Positions 29,510 to 38,745 of a stretch of DNA of 64,000 nt are shown piece after piece (the stretch's first letter is position 1; each line of letters begins with the position of its first letter). Under the pieces are notes generated by a model, which saw only the letters and a list, made by a program, of their open reading frames with translations, was not told where the DNA came from and ran no database searches. Location: positions 434,001-498,000 of the forward strand of contig NZ_MUJK01000002.1 of the NCBI RefSeq assembly GCF_002906155.1, in the 5' to 3' direction. The position numbers were made by a program, and so were the translations under genes. This stretch comes from Pseudomonas laurylsulfativorans. GTDB lineage: Bacteria; Pseudomonadota; Gammaproteobacteria; Pseudomonadales; Pseudomonadaceae.

Positions 29510-30661
29510 TTAACGACCGCCCATGATTGCGATGTAGTCCTGGGTCCAGCGGCTGTACGGCACGAACTTGCCGCCTTCAGCCTGCGGGGTTTTCCAGAAG
29601 GCGATCTTGTCGAACTGGTCGAAACCGTTGGTCTTGCAGCCTTCGGCGCCGAGCAGTTCGCTCTCCTTGCACGCCGCCGGAACCGCTGGCAGCGAGCCGA
29701 ACCACGCCGCTACGTCACCCTGGACTTTCGGTTGCAGCGACCAGTCCATCCACTTGTAGGCGCAGTTTGGGTGCTTGGCCTCGGTGTGCATCATGGTGGT
29801 GTCGGCCCAACCGGTGGCGCCTTCTTTCGGGATGGTCGAGGCGATTGGCTGCTTCTCGTTCATCAGGCCGTTGACCTGATACGGCCAGGCGCCGGAGGCG
29901 ACTACGCCTTCGTTCTTGAAGTCGCTCATTTGCACGGTGGTGTCGTGCCAGTAGCGGTGAATCAACGGCTGCTGCGCGCGCAGCAGGTCGAGCACGGCCT
30001 TGTACTGGGCTTCGGTCAGTTCGTAGGGGTTCTGGATACCCAGTTCCGGCTTGGCGGTTTTCAGGTACAGCGCCGCGTCGGCGATGTAGATCGGGCCGTC
30101 ATAGGCCTGCACGCGGCCTTTGTTCGGTTTGCCGTCCGGCAGGTTTTCCGCATTGAACAGCACGCCCCAGGTGGTCGGCGCGGTCTTGAACACGTTGGTG
30201 TTGTACATCAACACGTTCGGACCCCACTGATACGGGGTGCCGTAGGTCTGCTTGTTGACCACGTACCACGGTGCATCCTTGAGGCGCGGGTCGAGGTTTT
30301 TCCAGTTCGGGATCAACGCGGTGTTGATCGGTTGCACACGCTTGCCGACGATCAGGCGCAGGGACGCGTCGCCGGATGCGGTCACCAGGTCATAACCGCC
30401 CTTGGCCATCAGGCTGACCATTTCATCGGAAGTGGCGGCGGTCTTGACGTTGACCTTGCAGCCGGTTTCCTTCTCGAAACCGGTCACCCAGTCGTAGGCC
30501 TTGTCGCTCTCGCCACGTTCGATGTAGCCGGGCCAGGCCACAATATCCAGTTGGCCTTCGCCCGCCCCGACAGCTTTGAGCGGCTCGGCGGCCTGGACAG
30601 CGGCGCTGGCCAGCAGCGCGGTGGTGATTGCACTGAGCAGTGCGGTCTTGTGCACGAACAT
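29510..30661 (-). CDS. Polyamine ABC transporter binding protein, YdcS-like
   Basis: A 383-residue periplasmic binding protein (E. coli YdcS is 381). The signal peptide is FVHKTALLSAITTALLASAA with cleavage at VQA-AEPLK. The mature domain begins VGAGEGQLDIVAWPGYIERG, typical of polyamine/2-aminoethylphosphonate-type binding proteins. The ATG at 30661 follows GAGGGAATT. It is the first gene of the ydcSTUV-like set. Confidence 0.9.
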   Translation of the reverse strand: MFVHKTALLSAITTALLASAAVQAAEPLKAVGAGEGQLDIVAWPGYIERGESDKAYDWVTGFEKETGCKVNVKTAATSDEMVSLMAKGGYDLVTASGDASLRLIVGKRVQPINTALIPNWKNLDPRLKDAPWYVVNKQTYGTPYQWGPNVLMYNTNVFKTAPTTWGVLFNAENLPDGKPNKGRVQAYDGPIYIADAALYLKTAKPELGIQNPYELTEAQYKAVLDLLRAQQPLIHRYWHDTTVQMSDFKNEGVVASGAWPYQVNGLMNEKQPIASTIPKEGATGWADTTMMHTEAKHPNCAYKWMDWSLQPKVQGDVAAWFGSLPAVPAACKESELLGAEGCKTNGFDQFDKIAFWKTPQAEGGKFVPYSRWTQDYIAIMGGR

Positions 30662-30732
30662 GGGAATTCCCTCTTCTTTAATTATGGTCGGGGCAGTTTT
30701 TTGAACATGGTTTTCAACGTCGTAAACACGAT

Positions 30733-30819
30733 CCTGTAGGAGCCGGCTTGCCGGCGATGAGTCCCTCAAACCTTGCGGTGTCCTGATGGACGCCTTCGCT
30801 GGCAAGCCAGCTCCTACAA
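30733..30819. repeat. REP pair upstream of ydcS-like gene
   Basis: CTGTAGGAGCCGGCTTGCCG on the left and the inverted CTGGC-type unit TTCGCTGGCAAGCCAGCTCC on the right. It lies in the 225-base gap between ydcS and the second aldehyde dehydrogenase gene. Confidence 0.85.
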
Positions 30820-30886
30820 GGGGACCGCTTTGTTTCAACGTTTCTACATCAATGCCTTTACGGCTAATTGTTAGCGTAGTGCGCTT

Positions 30887-32383
30887 TTATAAATGCTGTC
30901 CGTGGCGGGCCATGATGTGCCGCACCACGCTGTAGTCCTGAAGCGAATCGCTGGACAGGTCTTTGCCGTAGCCCGAACGTTTCAGGCCGCCATGGGGCAT
31001 TTCGCTGACCAGCATGAAATGGCTGTTGATCCAGGTGCAGCCGTACTGCAAGCGCGCCGCGACCTGCATGGCCTTGTCGAGGTTCTGGGTCCACACCGAC
31101 GACGCCAGGCCGTATTCCGAGTCGTTGGCCCAGTCCACCGCTTGTTCCAGCTCATCGAAGCGGGTCACGGTAACCACCGGCCCGAACACTTCGCGCTGGA
31201 CGATCTCGTCACTTTGCTTGCAGCCGGCCAGCAGGGTCGGCTGGTAATAGAAGCCGGCGCCGGAATGCACGGCCGCACCGGTCACCCGCTCGATGTGCGG
31301 CTGACCGAGGGCGCGTTCGACAAAACTGGCCACGCGGTCGCGCTGGCGGGTACTGATCAGCGGGCCGATTTCGTTGTCGGCGTCGCGCTTACCGGCAAAG
31401 CGCAGGCTGCTGACGGCCGCGCCGAGTTCGGCGACCAAACGGTCATGTATCCCGGCCTGGGCATAAATGCGGCAGGCAGCGGTGCAATCCTGGCCAGCGT
31501 TGTAATAGCCGTAGGTGCGCACGCCTTCGACCACGGCCTGAATGTCGGCGTCGTTGCAGACGATCACCGGGGCCTTGCCGCCGAGTTCGAGGTGGGTACG
31601 CTTGAGGGTTTTCGAGGCGGCCTGGAGAATCTTCTGGCCGGTGACGATATCGCCGGTCAGCGACACCATGCGGACCTTCGGATGGCTGACCAAATGGCTG
31701 CCGACGCCTTCGCCACCGCCACAAACGATGTTGATCACCCCCCGTGGCAGGATCTCGGCCAGCGCGGGCGCCAGGGCCAGGATCGACAGCGGCGTGTGTT
31801 CCGACGGCTTGAACACCAGGGTGTTGCCGGCGGCGAGGGCCGGGGCGATTTTCCAAGCGGCCATCATGATCGGGTAGTTCCACGGCGCAATCGACGCCAC
31901 CACCCCGATAGGATCGCGACGAACCATGCTGGTATAGCCCGGCAGGTATTCGCCACTGAGCTGGCCGGTCTGGCAGCGCACGGCACCGGCGAAGAAACGG
32001 AACACGTCGACCGTGGCGCTCAGGTCATCCTGACGGGCCAGGTGCAACGGCTTGCCGCAGTTCATGGATTCGAGGCGGGCCAGCAGGTCGGCGTTTTTTT
32101 CGATGGCGTTGGCGATGTCCAGCAACAGGTTCGAACGCTGTTGTGGCGTGGTGCGCGACCAACCGGCAAAGGCACGGTGGGCGGCGAGGATGGCGGCTTC
32201 GACTTGCTCGGTGCTGGCTTCGGCGATCTGCGTGATGACTTCGCCGGTGGCCGGGTTGAGAATCGGCTCGACGCAACCCTGACCGGCGACTAATTCACCA
32301 TCAATCAACAATGCGGTGAACAACGGGGTCTGCGCGCCAGCCATTTTTCGGGTTCTCTTTTGTGTTGCTTCTTGTGTAGACAT
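30887..32383 (-). CDS. Second gamma-aminobutyraldehyde dehydrogenase-like enzyme
   Basis: A 498-residue aldehyde dehydrogenase, closely related to the enzyme at 24945-26369. It has the same catalytic context: [19 protein letters not shown] for the Cys, [13 protein letters not shown] for the Glu, and the C-terminal [20 protein letters not shown]. The start at 32383 ([10 protein letters not shown]) has AGGGAACG upstream; a second ATG at 32344 (MAGAQTPLF) is possible and would give 485 residues. A LysR regulator lies 105 bases upstream on the same strand. The pair may act on aldehydes of different chain length. Confidence 0.87.
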   Translation of the reverse strand: MSTQEATQKRTRKMAGAQTPLFTALLIDGELVAGQGCVEPILNPATGEVITQIAEASTEQVEAAILAAHRAFAGWSRTTPQQRSNLLLDIANAIEKNADLLARLESMNCGKPLHLARQDDLSATVDVFRFFAGAVRCQTGQLSGEYLPGYTSMVRRDPIGVVASIAPWNYPIMMAAWKIAPALAAGNTLVFKPSEHTPLSILALAPALAEILPRGVINIVCGGGEGVGSHLVSHPKVRMVSLTGDIVTGQKILQAASKTLKRTHLELGGKAPVIVCNDADIQAVVEGVRTYGYYNAGQDCTAACRIYAQAGIHDRLVAELGAAVSSLRFAGKRDADNEIGPLISTRQRDRVASFVERALGQPHIERVTGAAVHSGAGFYYQPTLLAGCKQSDEIVQREVFGPVVTVTRFDELEQAVDWANDSEYGLASSVWTQNLDKAMQVAARLQYGCTWINSHFMLVSEMPHGGLKRSGYGKDLSSDSLQDYSVVRHIMARHGQHL

Positions 32384-32488
32384 CCCAGCGTTCCCTGTGA
32401 CTGGGGCCCGGCCGTCTTTATTAGTTGTAACAAGACTAGTTCGCGGGCCCGAGGACGACAAATACTAAATACTGAAGGTGGCGTTCGA

Positions 32489-33403
32489 TTAAATAGATGG
32501 CTTGCGCCCGCCGTGGGGTTGCTCGCGGGCAACGGTGAGAAACGGGTCCACCAGCGCCGGCCGAGCTGTGCCGCGTCGCCAGGCGAGGCCGACATCCAGG
32601 GTCTGGCTGAGGTCGGCAATCGTCCGTGCTTCGATGATGTCGCCCTCCAGTGACCATGGGCGATACGTCATATCGGGCTGGATCGACACGCCCAATCCGG
32701 CAGCCACCAGGCTTCGCACCGCTTCGGTCGAGGCAGTGCGCAGGGTGATACGCGGTTGCAGCGAGGCTGCCGACCACATGCGCTGGGCGTTGCGGTCCAT
32801 TTCGTCGACGTTCAGTTGAATCAATGGCTCGCGGGCGACGTCGGCGAGGTTGATGCTGTCGTGTTCCAGTAGCGGGTGCTGGGCCGGCAGCCATAGCCGG
32901 TGCGGCGAGTGGGTCAGCACTTCAGTCTGCAAGGCGTGGCGGTCTTCGAGGTTGGAGAGGATCAGCACGCCGACATCGATCTCGCCGCTGACCAGCAAAT
33001 GCTCGATGTACGGGCGTTCATCTTCCATCACGCGGATTTCCACGTTGGGGTAGGCGCGCTGGAAGCGGGTGAGCAAATCCGCCAGGTAGTAACCGGCGAC
33101 CAGGCTGGTCACGCCGACGATCAACTGCCCGGCGACCTGATCGGTGCTCTGTTGCAGGTTGCGCTTGGCGTTATCCACGGTCGCCAGGATCAAGTGCGCC
33201 TGACGCAGGAATTGATGGCCCTGGTGGGTCAGGGTCATGCCCTTGGCGTGGCGGCTGAACAGGCTGACGCCGATTTCCTCCTCCAATTGCTGGATCGCCA
33301 GGGTCAGGGTCGACTGGGAAATGAACGCGGTTTGTGCGGCGGCCGAGATCGAGCCGGTCTCGGCCACGGCGATGAAATGACGGATCTGACGCAAGGTCAT
33401 CAT
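32489..33403 (-). CDS. LysR-family transcriptional regulator
   Basis: A 304-residue LysR protein: N-terminal helix-turn-helix MTLRQIRHFIAVAETGSISA and ISQSTLTLAIQQLEEEIG, then a type-2 periplasmic-binding-like effector domain. It precedes the second aldehyde dehydrogenase on the same strand, so it may control the polyamine island; no target is proven. An inverted repeat TATCGA/TCGATA (33429-33434 and 33460-33465) in its upstream region may be part of its own operator. Confidence 0.88.
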   Translation of the reverse strand: MMTLRQIRHFIAVAETGSISAAAQTAFISQSTLTLAIQQLEEEIGVSLFSRHAKGMTLTHQGHQFLRQAHLILATVDNAKRNLQQSTDQVAGQLIVGVTSLVAGYYLADLLTRFQRAYPNVEIRVMEDERPYIEHLLVSGEIDVGVLILSNLEDRHALQTEVLTHSPHRLWLPAQHPLLEHDSINLADVAREPLIQLNVDEMDRNAQRMWSAASLQPRITLRTASTEAVRSLVAAGLGVSIQPDMTYRPWSLEGDIIEARTIADLSQTLDVGLAWRRGTARPALVDPFLTVAREQPHGGRKPSI

Positions 33404-33574
33404 GGGAAAGCACCCGGTGGGCTGTTTTTATCGATTCACGAGAGTCTATATCTTTTTTTTCGATAGGCAGCGTGTCGATGCAACATCTGGAAGCACTCTC
33501 TCGCACGGGGCGTGGGTACTTTCCAACTAGGCTGGTGGCCTTATTTCAGGTTAAACGTCCTGTGGAGGCGAAAA

Positions 33575-34267
33575 ATGAACACCCGTGGATTGCTTGATCA
33601 ACTTCTCAAATCCGGCCAGGACCTGTTGCAGAACAAGACAGGCAGCTCTTCGCAAAAAGGCGCGAGCGGCAGCACCGGTGCCCTCGGCAGTTTGCTCTCC
33701 GGCGCCAGCGGCGGGGCATTGGCGGCAGGCGCCATGGGCTTGCTGCTGGGTAGCAAAAAGGCCCGTAAAGTCGGGGGTAAGGTCGCGGTCTACGGCGGTC
33801 TCGCCGCGTTGGGCGTGCTGGCGTACAAAGCCTACGGCAACTGGCAGGCGCAGCAGGGTGGTGCAGCCGGTACGGAGCCGCAAACCCTGGACCGCGTACC
33901 GGCCGCGCAGGTCGAGTTGCACAGTCAGGCGATTCTCAAGGCGCTGGTAGCCGCGGCCAAGGCTGACGGTCATGTCGATGAGCGTGAACGTGCCCTGATC
34001 GAAGGCGAATTCACCCGGCTCGACAGCGACCAGGAACTTCAACACTGGCTGCACGCCGAGCTCAACAAGCCGCTGGACCCGAGCGATGTCGCCCGCGCCG
34101 CCCGCTCCCCGGAAATCGCCGCCGAGATGTACATCGCCAGCGTGATGATGGTGGACGAGGAAAACTTCATGGAGAAGGCCTACCTCGACGAACTGGCGCG
34201 GCAGCTAAAGCTGGAGCCAGGGTTGAAAGCCGAGCTTGAGAAGCAGGTTCGCCAGGCTTCGCTGTAA
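33575..34267 (+). CDS. DUF533 / YebE-like inner-membrane protein
   Basis: A 230-residue protein. The N-terminus MNTRGLLDQLLKSGQDLLQ precedes a glycine-rich stretch and hydrophobic segments (GGALAAGAMGLLLGS, VAVYGGLAALGVLAYKAYGNW). The C-terminal half, from about residue 110, resembles a TerB-like acidic helical domain (LVAAAKADGHVDERERALIEG). DUF533 proteins in enterobacteria (YebE) belong to envelope-stress regulons; the molecular role is unknown. The ATG at 33575 has GGAGGCG upstream. It is divergent from the LysR gene. Confidence 0.85.
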   Translation: MNTRGLLDQLLKSGQDLLQNKTGSSSQKGASGSTGALGSLLSGASGGALAAGAMGLLLGSKKARKVGGKVAVYGGLAALGVLAYKAYGNWQAQQGGAAGTEPQTLDRVPAAQVELHSQAILKALVAAAKADGHVDERERALIEGEFTRLDSDQELQHWLHAELNKPLDPSDVARAARSPEIAAEMYIASVMMVDEENFMEKAYLDELARQLKLEPGLKAELEKQVRQASL

Positions 34268-34270
34268 ACC

Positions 34271-34432
34271 TTTAGGAGCGGGCTTGCCCGCGAAGATGGT
34301 GTGTCAGGCACCTGTACATCGACTGACACAACGCCTTCGCGAGCAGGCTCGCTCCCACATTGAATCTCTAGTGTTCATAAAATCTGTGACCACTGAAGTT
34401 CCATCGTGGGAGCGAGCCTGCTCGCGAAGGCG
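34271..34432. repeat. Cluster of three REP units
   Basis: Three units: TTAGGAGCGGGCTTGCCCGC at 34271, an inverted CTTCGCGAGCAGGCTCGCTC around 34333-34352, and a direct GTGGGAGCGAGCCTGCTCGC around 34406. An odd number in one gap is unusual here; all others are single or paired. The rest of the 374-base gap (34268-34641) holds a C8 run and a TATACT -10-like hexamer at 34603. Confidence 0.88.
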
Positions 34433-34641
34433 TTTTCAGGCCCCCCCCATCCCAAATGGCCGATCCGTCGCCCGTTTCTACCCAATCACCGCTGGCACTC
34501 ATCCCCTCAATTAACGGACAGTCCCCATCCAGAGCCCACCGGCTTGCCCGCGGGATGAGCGGCGGTATACATCCGTCTTATAAATGAAACACCGCCCTCG
34601 GCTATACTCCCCGCATTTCGAATCAGGCCCGAGGATTGACT

Positions 34642-36264
34642 GTGAAGAACTGGACGTTGCGCCAACGCATTTTGGCGAGCTTTGCGGTAATTATCGCCAT
34701 CATGCTGCTGATGGTGGTCGTCTCGTATTCCCGGTTGTTGAAGATCGAAAGCAGCGAAGCCAGCGTTCGCGAAGATGCTCTGCCCGGTTTGTATTACAGC
34801 TCGATGATCCGCGGCGCCTGGTCCGACAGTTATTTGCGAATGATGGCGATGCTGGGACTGGAGCAGGGGCAGGGCTTCACCGCCAAGGATGCATCGGACT
34901 TCAAGGACTTCTCTGCGCGTCTGCAAGAGCAGATGGAGCTGTATCGTGGAACGGTCACGACGGATGAAGACAAGGTCGAGTACGCCGCGTTTGAAAACAT
35001 CCACAAGGATTACCATCGGATCCTGCTCGCCGTTACCGAGTTGCATAAACGCAACCAGGAAACCGAAGCCATCAAGATGTTCAACGAAGAACTGACCCCG
35101 GCCTGGACGGCTGGTCGAATGAAGCTCAGTGAGATTCTGCGTCATAACAAAGCGGTGGCAGACCAGGATGTTGCGGCCATCGATGACGCGGTGCTCACCG
35201 CAAAAACCATCATGGGCATTTCCCTGCTGGTGGCAGTGCTGGCCGCCGGCCTCTGCGGCCTGTTGCTGATGCGCGCCATCATGGCGCCGATGAACCGCAT
35301 CGTGGATATTCTGGAAATCATGCGCACGGGCGACCTCAGCAGCCGCCTGAACCTGGAGCGCAAGGACGAATTCGGCGCGGTGGAAACCGGTTTCAACGAC
35401 ATGATGACCGAGCTGACCTCGCTGGTATCCCAGGCCCAGCGTTCGTCGGTGCAGGTGACCACGTCGGTCACCGAGATCGCCGCGACGTCCAAGCAGCAAC
35501 AAGCCACCGCCACGGAAACCGCCGCCACCACCACGGAAATCGGCGCGACCTCTCGTGAGATCGCCGCCACTTCGCGGGATCTGGTGCGGACCATGACCGA
35601 GGTCTCCACCGCCGCCGACCAGGCTTCGGTGGCCGCCGGCTCCGGACAACAGGGCCTGGCGCGCATGGAAGAAACCATGCACTCGGTGATGGGCGCGGCC
35701 GATCTGGTCAATGCCAAGCTGGCGATCCTCAACGAGAAGGCCGGCAACATCAATCAGGTGGTGGTGACCATCGTCAAGGTCGCCGACCAGACCAACCTGT
35801 TGTCGCTCAACGCCGCCATCGAGGCCGAGAAGGCCGGGGAATACGGGCGCGGTTTTGCCGTGGTCGCCACCGAAGTGCGGCGCCTGGCAGACCAGACGGC
35901 GGTGGCCACCTACGACATCGAACAAATGGTGCGCGAAATCCAGTCAGCGGTATCGGCCGGGGTCATGGGCATGGACAAGTTCTCCGAGGAGGTGCGTCGC
36001 GGCATGTCCGAGGTGCAGCAGGTCGGTGAGCAGTTGTCGCAGATCATCCATCAGGTCCAGGCGCTGGCGCCGCGGGTGCTGATGGTCAACGAAGGCATGC
36101 AGGCCCAGGCCACTGGTGCCGAGCAGATCAACCATGCGCTGGTGCAGTTGGGTGATGCCAGCAGCCAGACGGTCGAGTCTCTGCGTCAGGCCAGTTTCGC
36201 CATCGATGAGCTGAGCCAGGTGGCCGTCGGGCTGCGCAGCGGCGTTTCGCGATTCAAAGTCTGA
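34642..36264 (+). CDS. wspA: WspA, surface-sensing methyl-accepting chemoreceptor
   Basis: A 540-residue receptor. TM1 is about residues 9-29 (ILASFAVIIAIMLLMVVVSY), a four-helix-bundle-type periplasmic domain follows, TM2 is about 190-212, then HAMP and a long methylation/signalling coiled coil. The signalling tip is VADQTNLLSLNAAIEAEKAG (from about 380). The GTG at 34642 is preferred: GAGG lies eight bases upstream. WspA reports surface contact and drives WspE. A TATACT hexamer 34 bases upstream of the start may be the promoter -10. First gene of wspABCDEFR, with tight overlaps throughout. Confidence 0.95.
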   Translation: MKNWTLRQRILASFAVIIAIMLLMVVVSYSRLLKIESSEASVREDALPGLYYSSMIRGAWSDSYLRMMAMLGLEQGQGFTAKDASDFKDFSARLQEQMELYRGTVTTDEDKVEYAAFENIHKDYHRILLAVTELHKRNQETEAIKMFNEELTPAWTAGRMKLSEILRHNKAVADQDVAAIDDAVLTAKTIMGISLLVAVLAAGLCGLLLMRAIMAPMNRIVDILEIMRTGDLSSRLNLERKDEFGAVETGFNDMMTELTSLVSQAQRSSVQVTTSVTEIAATSKQQQATATETAATTTEIGATSREIAATSRDLVRTMTEVSTAADQASVAAGSGQQGLARMEETMHSVMGAADLVNAKLAILNEKAGNINQVVVTIVKVADQTNLLSLNAAIEAEKAGEYGRGFAVVATEVRRLADQTAVATYDIEQMVREIQSAVSAGVMGMDKFSEEVRRGMSEVQQVGEQLSQIIHQVQALAPRVLMVNEGMQAQATGAEQINHALVQLGDASSQTVESLRQASFAIDELSQVAVGLRSGVSRFKV

Positions 36265-36800
36265 TGAGCGAAATCACGGCCAAACGCTCTGCCGTGAAGC
36301 AGGCGCTGCATGCCTTGTTTCTGGTGTTTCGCATCGGCAACGAGCGCTATGCATTAAAGGCTATCGAAGTGGCGGAAGTGCTGCCGCGCCTGCCCTTGAA
36401 GCCCATTGCCCATGCCCCTGCCTGGGTCGCCGGGGTGTTTGCCTATCGGGGCGTCGTGGTGCCGGTGATCGACTTGAGCGCACTGACGTTTGGTACGCCG
36501 GCACAGGGCCGAACCAGCACGCGGCTGGTGCTGGTCAACTATCGCCCGGATGCAACCGCCGAGACACAGCTACTCGGGCTGATACTGGAACAGGCGACCG
36601 ATACCTTGCGCTGCGACCCGGCGGATTTTCAGCCATACGGCCTGGACAATCGGCAGACGCCTTACCTCGGGCCGGTGCGCAAGGATGAGCTGGGCTTGTT
36701 GCAATGGGTACGGGTCAGCGATTTGCTGGACGACCAGGTTCGCGCCTTGTTATTCCCTTCGCCGCCACTGGATCCGGTGCTGCTGGAGGACCGCCCATGA
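36264..36800 (+). CDS. wspB: WspB, CheW-type adaptor
   Basis: A 178-residue CheW-like protein: LFLVFRIGNERYALKAIEVAE at the start and AYRGVVVPVIDLSALTFG in the middle, typical of the adaptor beta-barrel. It links WspA to WspE. Its ATG overlaps the wspA stop (TGATG), and it shares ATGA with wspC. Confidence 0.94.
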   Translation: MSEITAKRSAVKQALHALFLVFRIGNERYALKAIEVAEVLPRLPLKPIAHAPAWVAGVFAYRGVVVPVIDLSALTFGTPAQGRTSTRLVLVNYRPDATAETQLLGLILEQATDTLRCDPADFQPYGLDNRQTPYLGPVRKDELGLLQWVRVSDLLDDQVRALLFPSPPLDPVLLEDRP

Positions 36801-38068
36801 ACAGCGATCAGCGTTTTTTCGACTTCCTCAAGGAGCGTATCGGCCTGGACGTGACTTCCGTGGGGCCGGCGATCATCGAGCGTGCAGTGCGCCAGCGCAG
36901 CATCGCTGCGCAAACATCCTCGGTCGATGAATATTGGCTCACCTTGCAGGGCTCACGGGACGAGCAGCAGGCGTTGATCGAAGCGGTGATCGTTCCGGAA
37001 ACCTGGTTCTTCCGGTATCCGGAATCCTTCGCCACCCTGGCGAAGCTGGCGAGCAAACGGCTGGCCGAGATCAACAACCTGCGCGCACTGCGGATTCTCA
37101 GCCTGCCGTGTTCCACCGGCGAAGAACCTTACTCAATCGCCATGGCGTTGCTCGATGCCGGGCTCAATCCGCACCAGTTCAAGGTCGGCGGCATGGACGT
37201 CAGCCCGCTGTCGGTGGAAAAAGCCAGGCGCGCCTTATACGGCAAGAACTCCTTTCGGGGTGACGACATTGCGTTTCGCGACCGTCATTTCACGGCCGAG
37301 GGCGACGGTTATCGCCTGAACCCGCGTGTGCAGGAGCAGGTGCGCTTGCAGGTCGGCAATCTGCTGGATCCGGCCTTGCTGGCCGGTGAGCCGCCGTTCG
37401 ACTTCGTGTTTTGCCGCAACCTGCTGATCTATTTCGACCAGCCGACCCAGAAGCAAGTCTTCGAAGTGCTCAAGCGCCTGACCCACGATGAAGGCGTGCT
37501 GTTTATCGGTCCGGCCGAAGGCAGTCTGCTGGGGCGTCTGGGGATGCGCTCGATCGGTATCGCGCAGTCCTTCGCGTTCAGTCGACAGGGGGCTGCGGAC
37601 CCTGAACCTTTTCCGGTATTCGTTCCAACACCATTGCCTGTGCCGCAACCGCTGCGCAATCCGCCACCTGCGCCAGTGCGCAGCCGCCCATTCGCCAGTG
37701 TCGTGCCGCTGGCTTCTGCGCCGAAAACGTCTGGCACCGATACGGCCGTGCTGCTGGCGAACATCGCCACGCTGGCCAACGAAGGTAAAAGCGCCGAGGC
37801 AAGGGCCGCTTGTGAAAGCTATTTGCGCAGTCATGAACCGGTAGCCCAGGTGTTCTATTGGCTGGGACTGCTCAGCGATGTCGCCGGCAACGTCCTGGAA
37901 GCCCAGGGCTTTTATCGCAAGGTGCTGTACCTCGAACCGCAACATTCCGAAGCGTTGATGCACCTGGCCGCATTGCTGCAGGCCCAGGGCGACGCGACGG
38001 GGGCCAGACGATTGCAGGAGCGTGCCGCCCGTAGCGGGCGCGCCGCCGACAGTGAGCGTAAACGATGA
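36797..38068 (+). CDS. wspC: WspC, CheR-type methyltransferase with TPR domain
   Basis: A 423-residue protein. The N-terminal CheR methyltransferase (SAM motif RILSLPCSTGEEPYSIAMAL, then FDFVFCRNLLIYFDQPTQ) spans about residues 1-275. A Pro-rich linker (about 280-320) leads to a tetratricopeptide-like C-terminus (VFYWLGLLSDVAGNVLEAQG). It methylates WspA, raising output. ATGA overlaps on both sides. Confidence 0.94.
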   Translation: MNSDQRFFDFLKERIGLDVTSVGPAIIERAVRQRSIAAQTSSVDEYWLTLQGSRDEQQALIEAVIVPETWFFRYPESFATLAKLASKRLAEINNLRALRILSLPCSTGEEPYSIAMALLDAGLNPHQFKVGGMDVSPLSVEKARRALYGKNSFRGDDIAFRDRHFTAEGDGYRLNPRVQEQVRLQVGNLLDPALLAGEPPFDFVFCRNLLIYFDQPTQKQVFEVLKRLTHDEGVLFIGPAEGSLLGRLGMRSIGIAQSFAFSRQGAADPEPFPVFVPTPLPVPQPLRNPPPAPVRSRPFASVVPLASAPKTSGTDTAVLLANIATLANEGKSAEARAACESYLRSHEPVAQVFYWLGLLSDVAGNVLEAQGFYRKVLYLEPQHSEALMHLAALLQAQGDATGARRLQERAARSGRAADSERKR

Positions 38069-38745
38069 TCGCCTCCGACACCTTTAGCGTCACCCGGGAT
38101 GCCCAGGCCATCGACGACTGCTGGAACCGCATCGGTATCCACGGCGACAAGTCCTGCCCGTTGCTGGCCGACCATATTCACTGCCGCAATTGTGCGGTGT
38201 ATTCGGCGGCCGCCACACGCTTGCTCGATCGCTATGCGTTGCAGCAGGAAGATCGCGGGCCAGACTCCGTCGCGGTCGAGAGCGAGGTGAAAACCCGTTC
38301 GCTGTTGATGTTCCGTCTGGGTGAAGAGTGGCTGGCTCTCGCGACCCGCAGTCTGGTCGAGGTGGCGCCACTGCAAGCGATTCACTCCTTGCCGCACCAG
38401 CGCTCCCGGGCCTTGCTCGGCGTGGCGAATGTGCGCGGCGCGCTGGTCGCTTGCCTGTCGCTGGTGGAACTGTTGGGGCTCGACGGTACTGTCAACGCGG
38501 CGTCCGGCGCGCGGGTCATGCCGCGCATGCTGATTATCGCGGCCCACGGCGGGCCAGTGGTGGTGCCAGTGGACGAAGTCGACGGGATTCACGCCATCGA
38601 CGAGCGCATCCTCGATGCCGCGTCGCGCTCGGGTACCCAGGCCAGCGCCAAGTACACCCGTGGCGTGTTGCAATTCAAAGGTCGCAGCCTGCGTTGGCTG
38701 GATGAAGAACAGCTGCTATCCGCCGTGACCCGGAGCCTCACATGA
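38065..38745 (+). CDS. wspD: WspD, CheW-type adaptor
   Basis: A 226-residue second CheW-like adaptor. The CheW barrel begins near residue 75 (SLLMFRLGEEWLALATRSLV). The first 70 residues carry a cysteine/histidine cluster, Cys31, His37, His39, Cys40 and Cys43 (SCPLLADHIHCRNC), that could bind a metal. It couples WspA to WspE. ATGA overlaps on both sides. Confidence 0.94.
   Translation: MIASDTFSVTRDAQAIDDCWNRIGIHGDKSCPLLADHIHCRNCAVYSAAATRLLDRYALQQEDRGPDSVAVESEVKTRSLLMFRLGEEWLALATRSLVEVAPLQAIHSLPHQRSRALLGVANVRGALVACLSLVELLGLDGTVNAASGARVMPRMLIIAAHGGPVVVPVDEVDGIHAIDERILDAASRSGTQASAKYTRGVLQFKGRSLRWLDEEQLLSAVTRSLT

Noticed and set aside
30662..30886. A sigma-54 promoter for the ydcS-like operon
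   Set aside because: No TGGCAC-N5-TTGC match was found on the minus strand; only a REP pair is visible.
34507..35925. 472-codon open frame antisense to wspA
   Set aside because: Glycine/histidine-rich translation without a domain; shadow of wspA.
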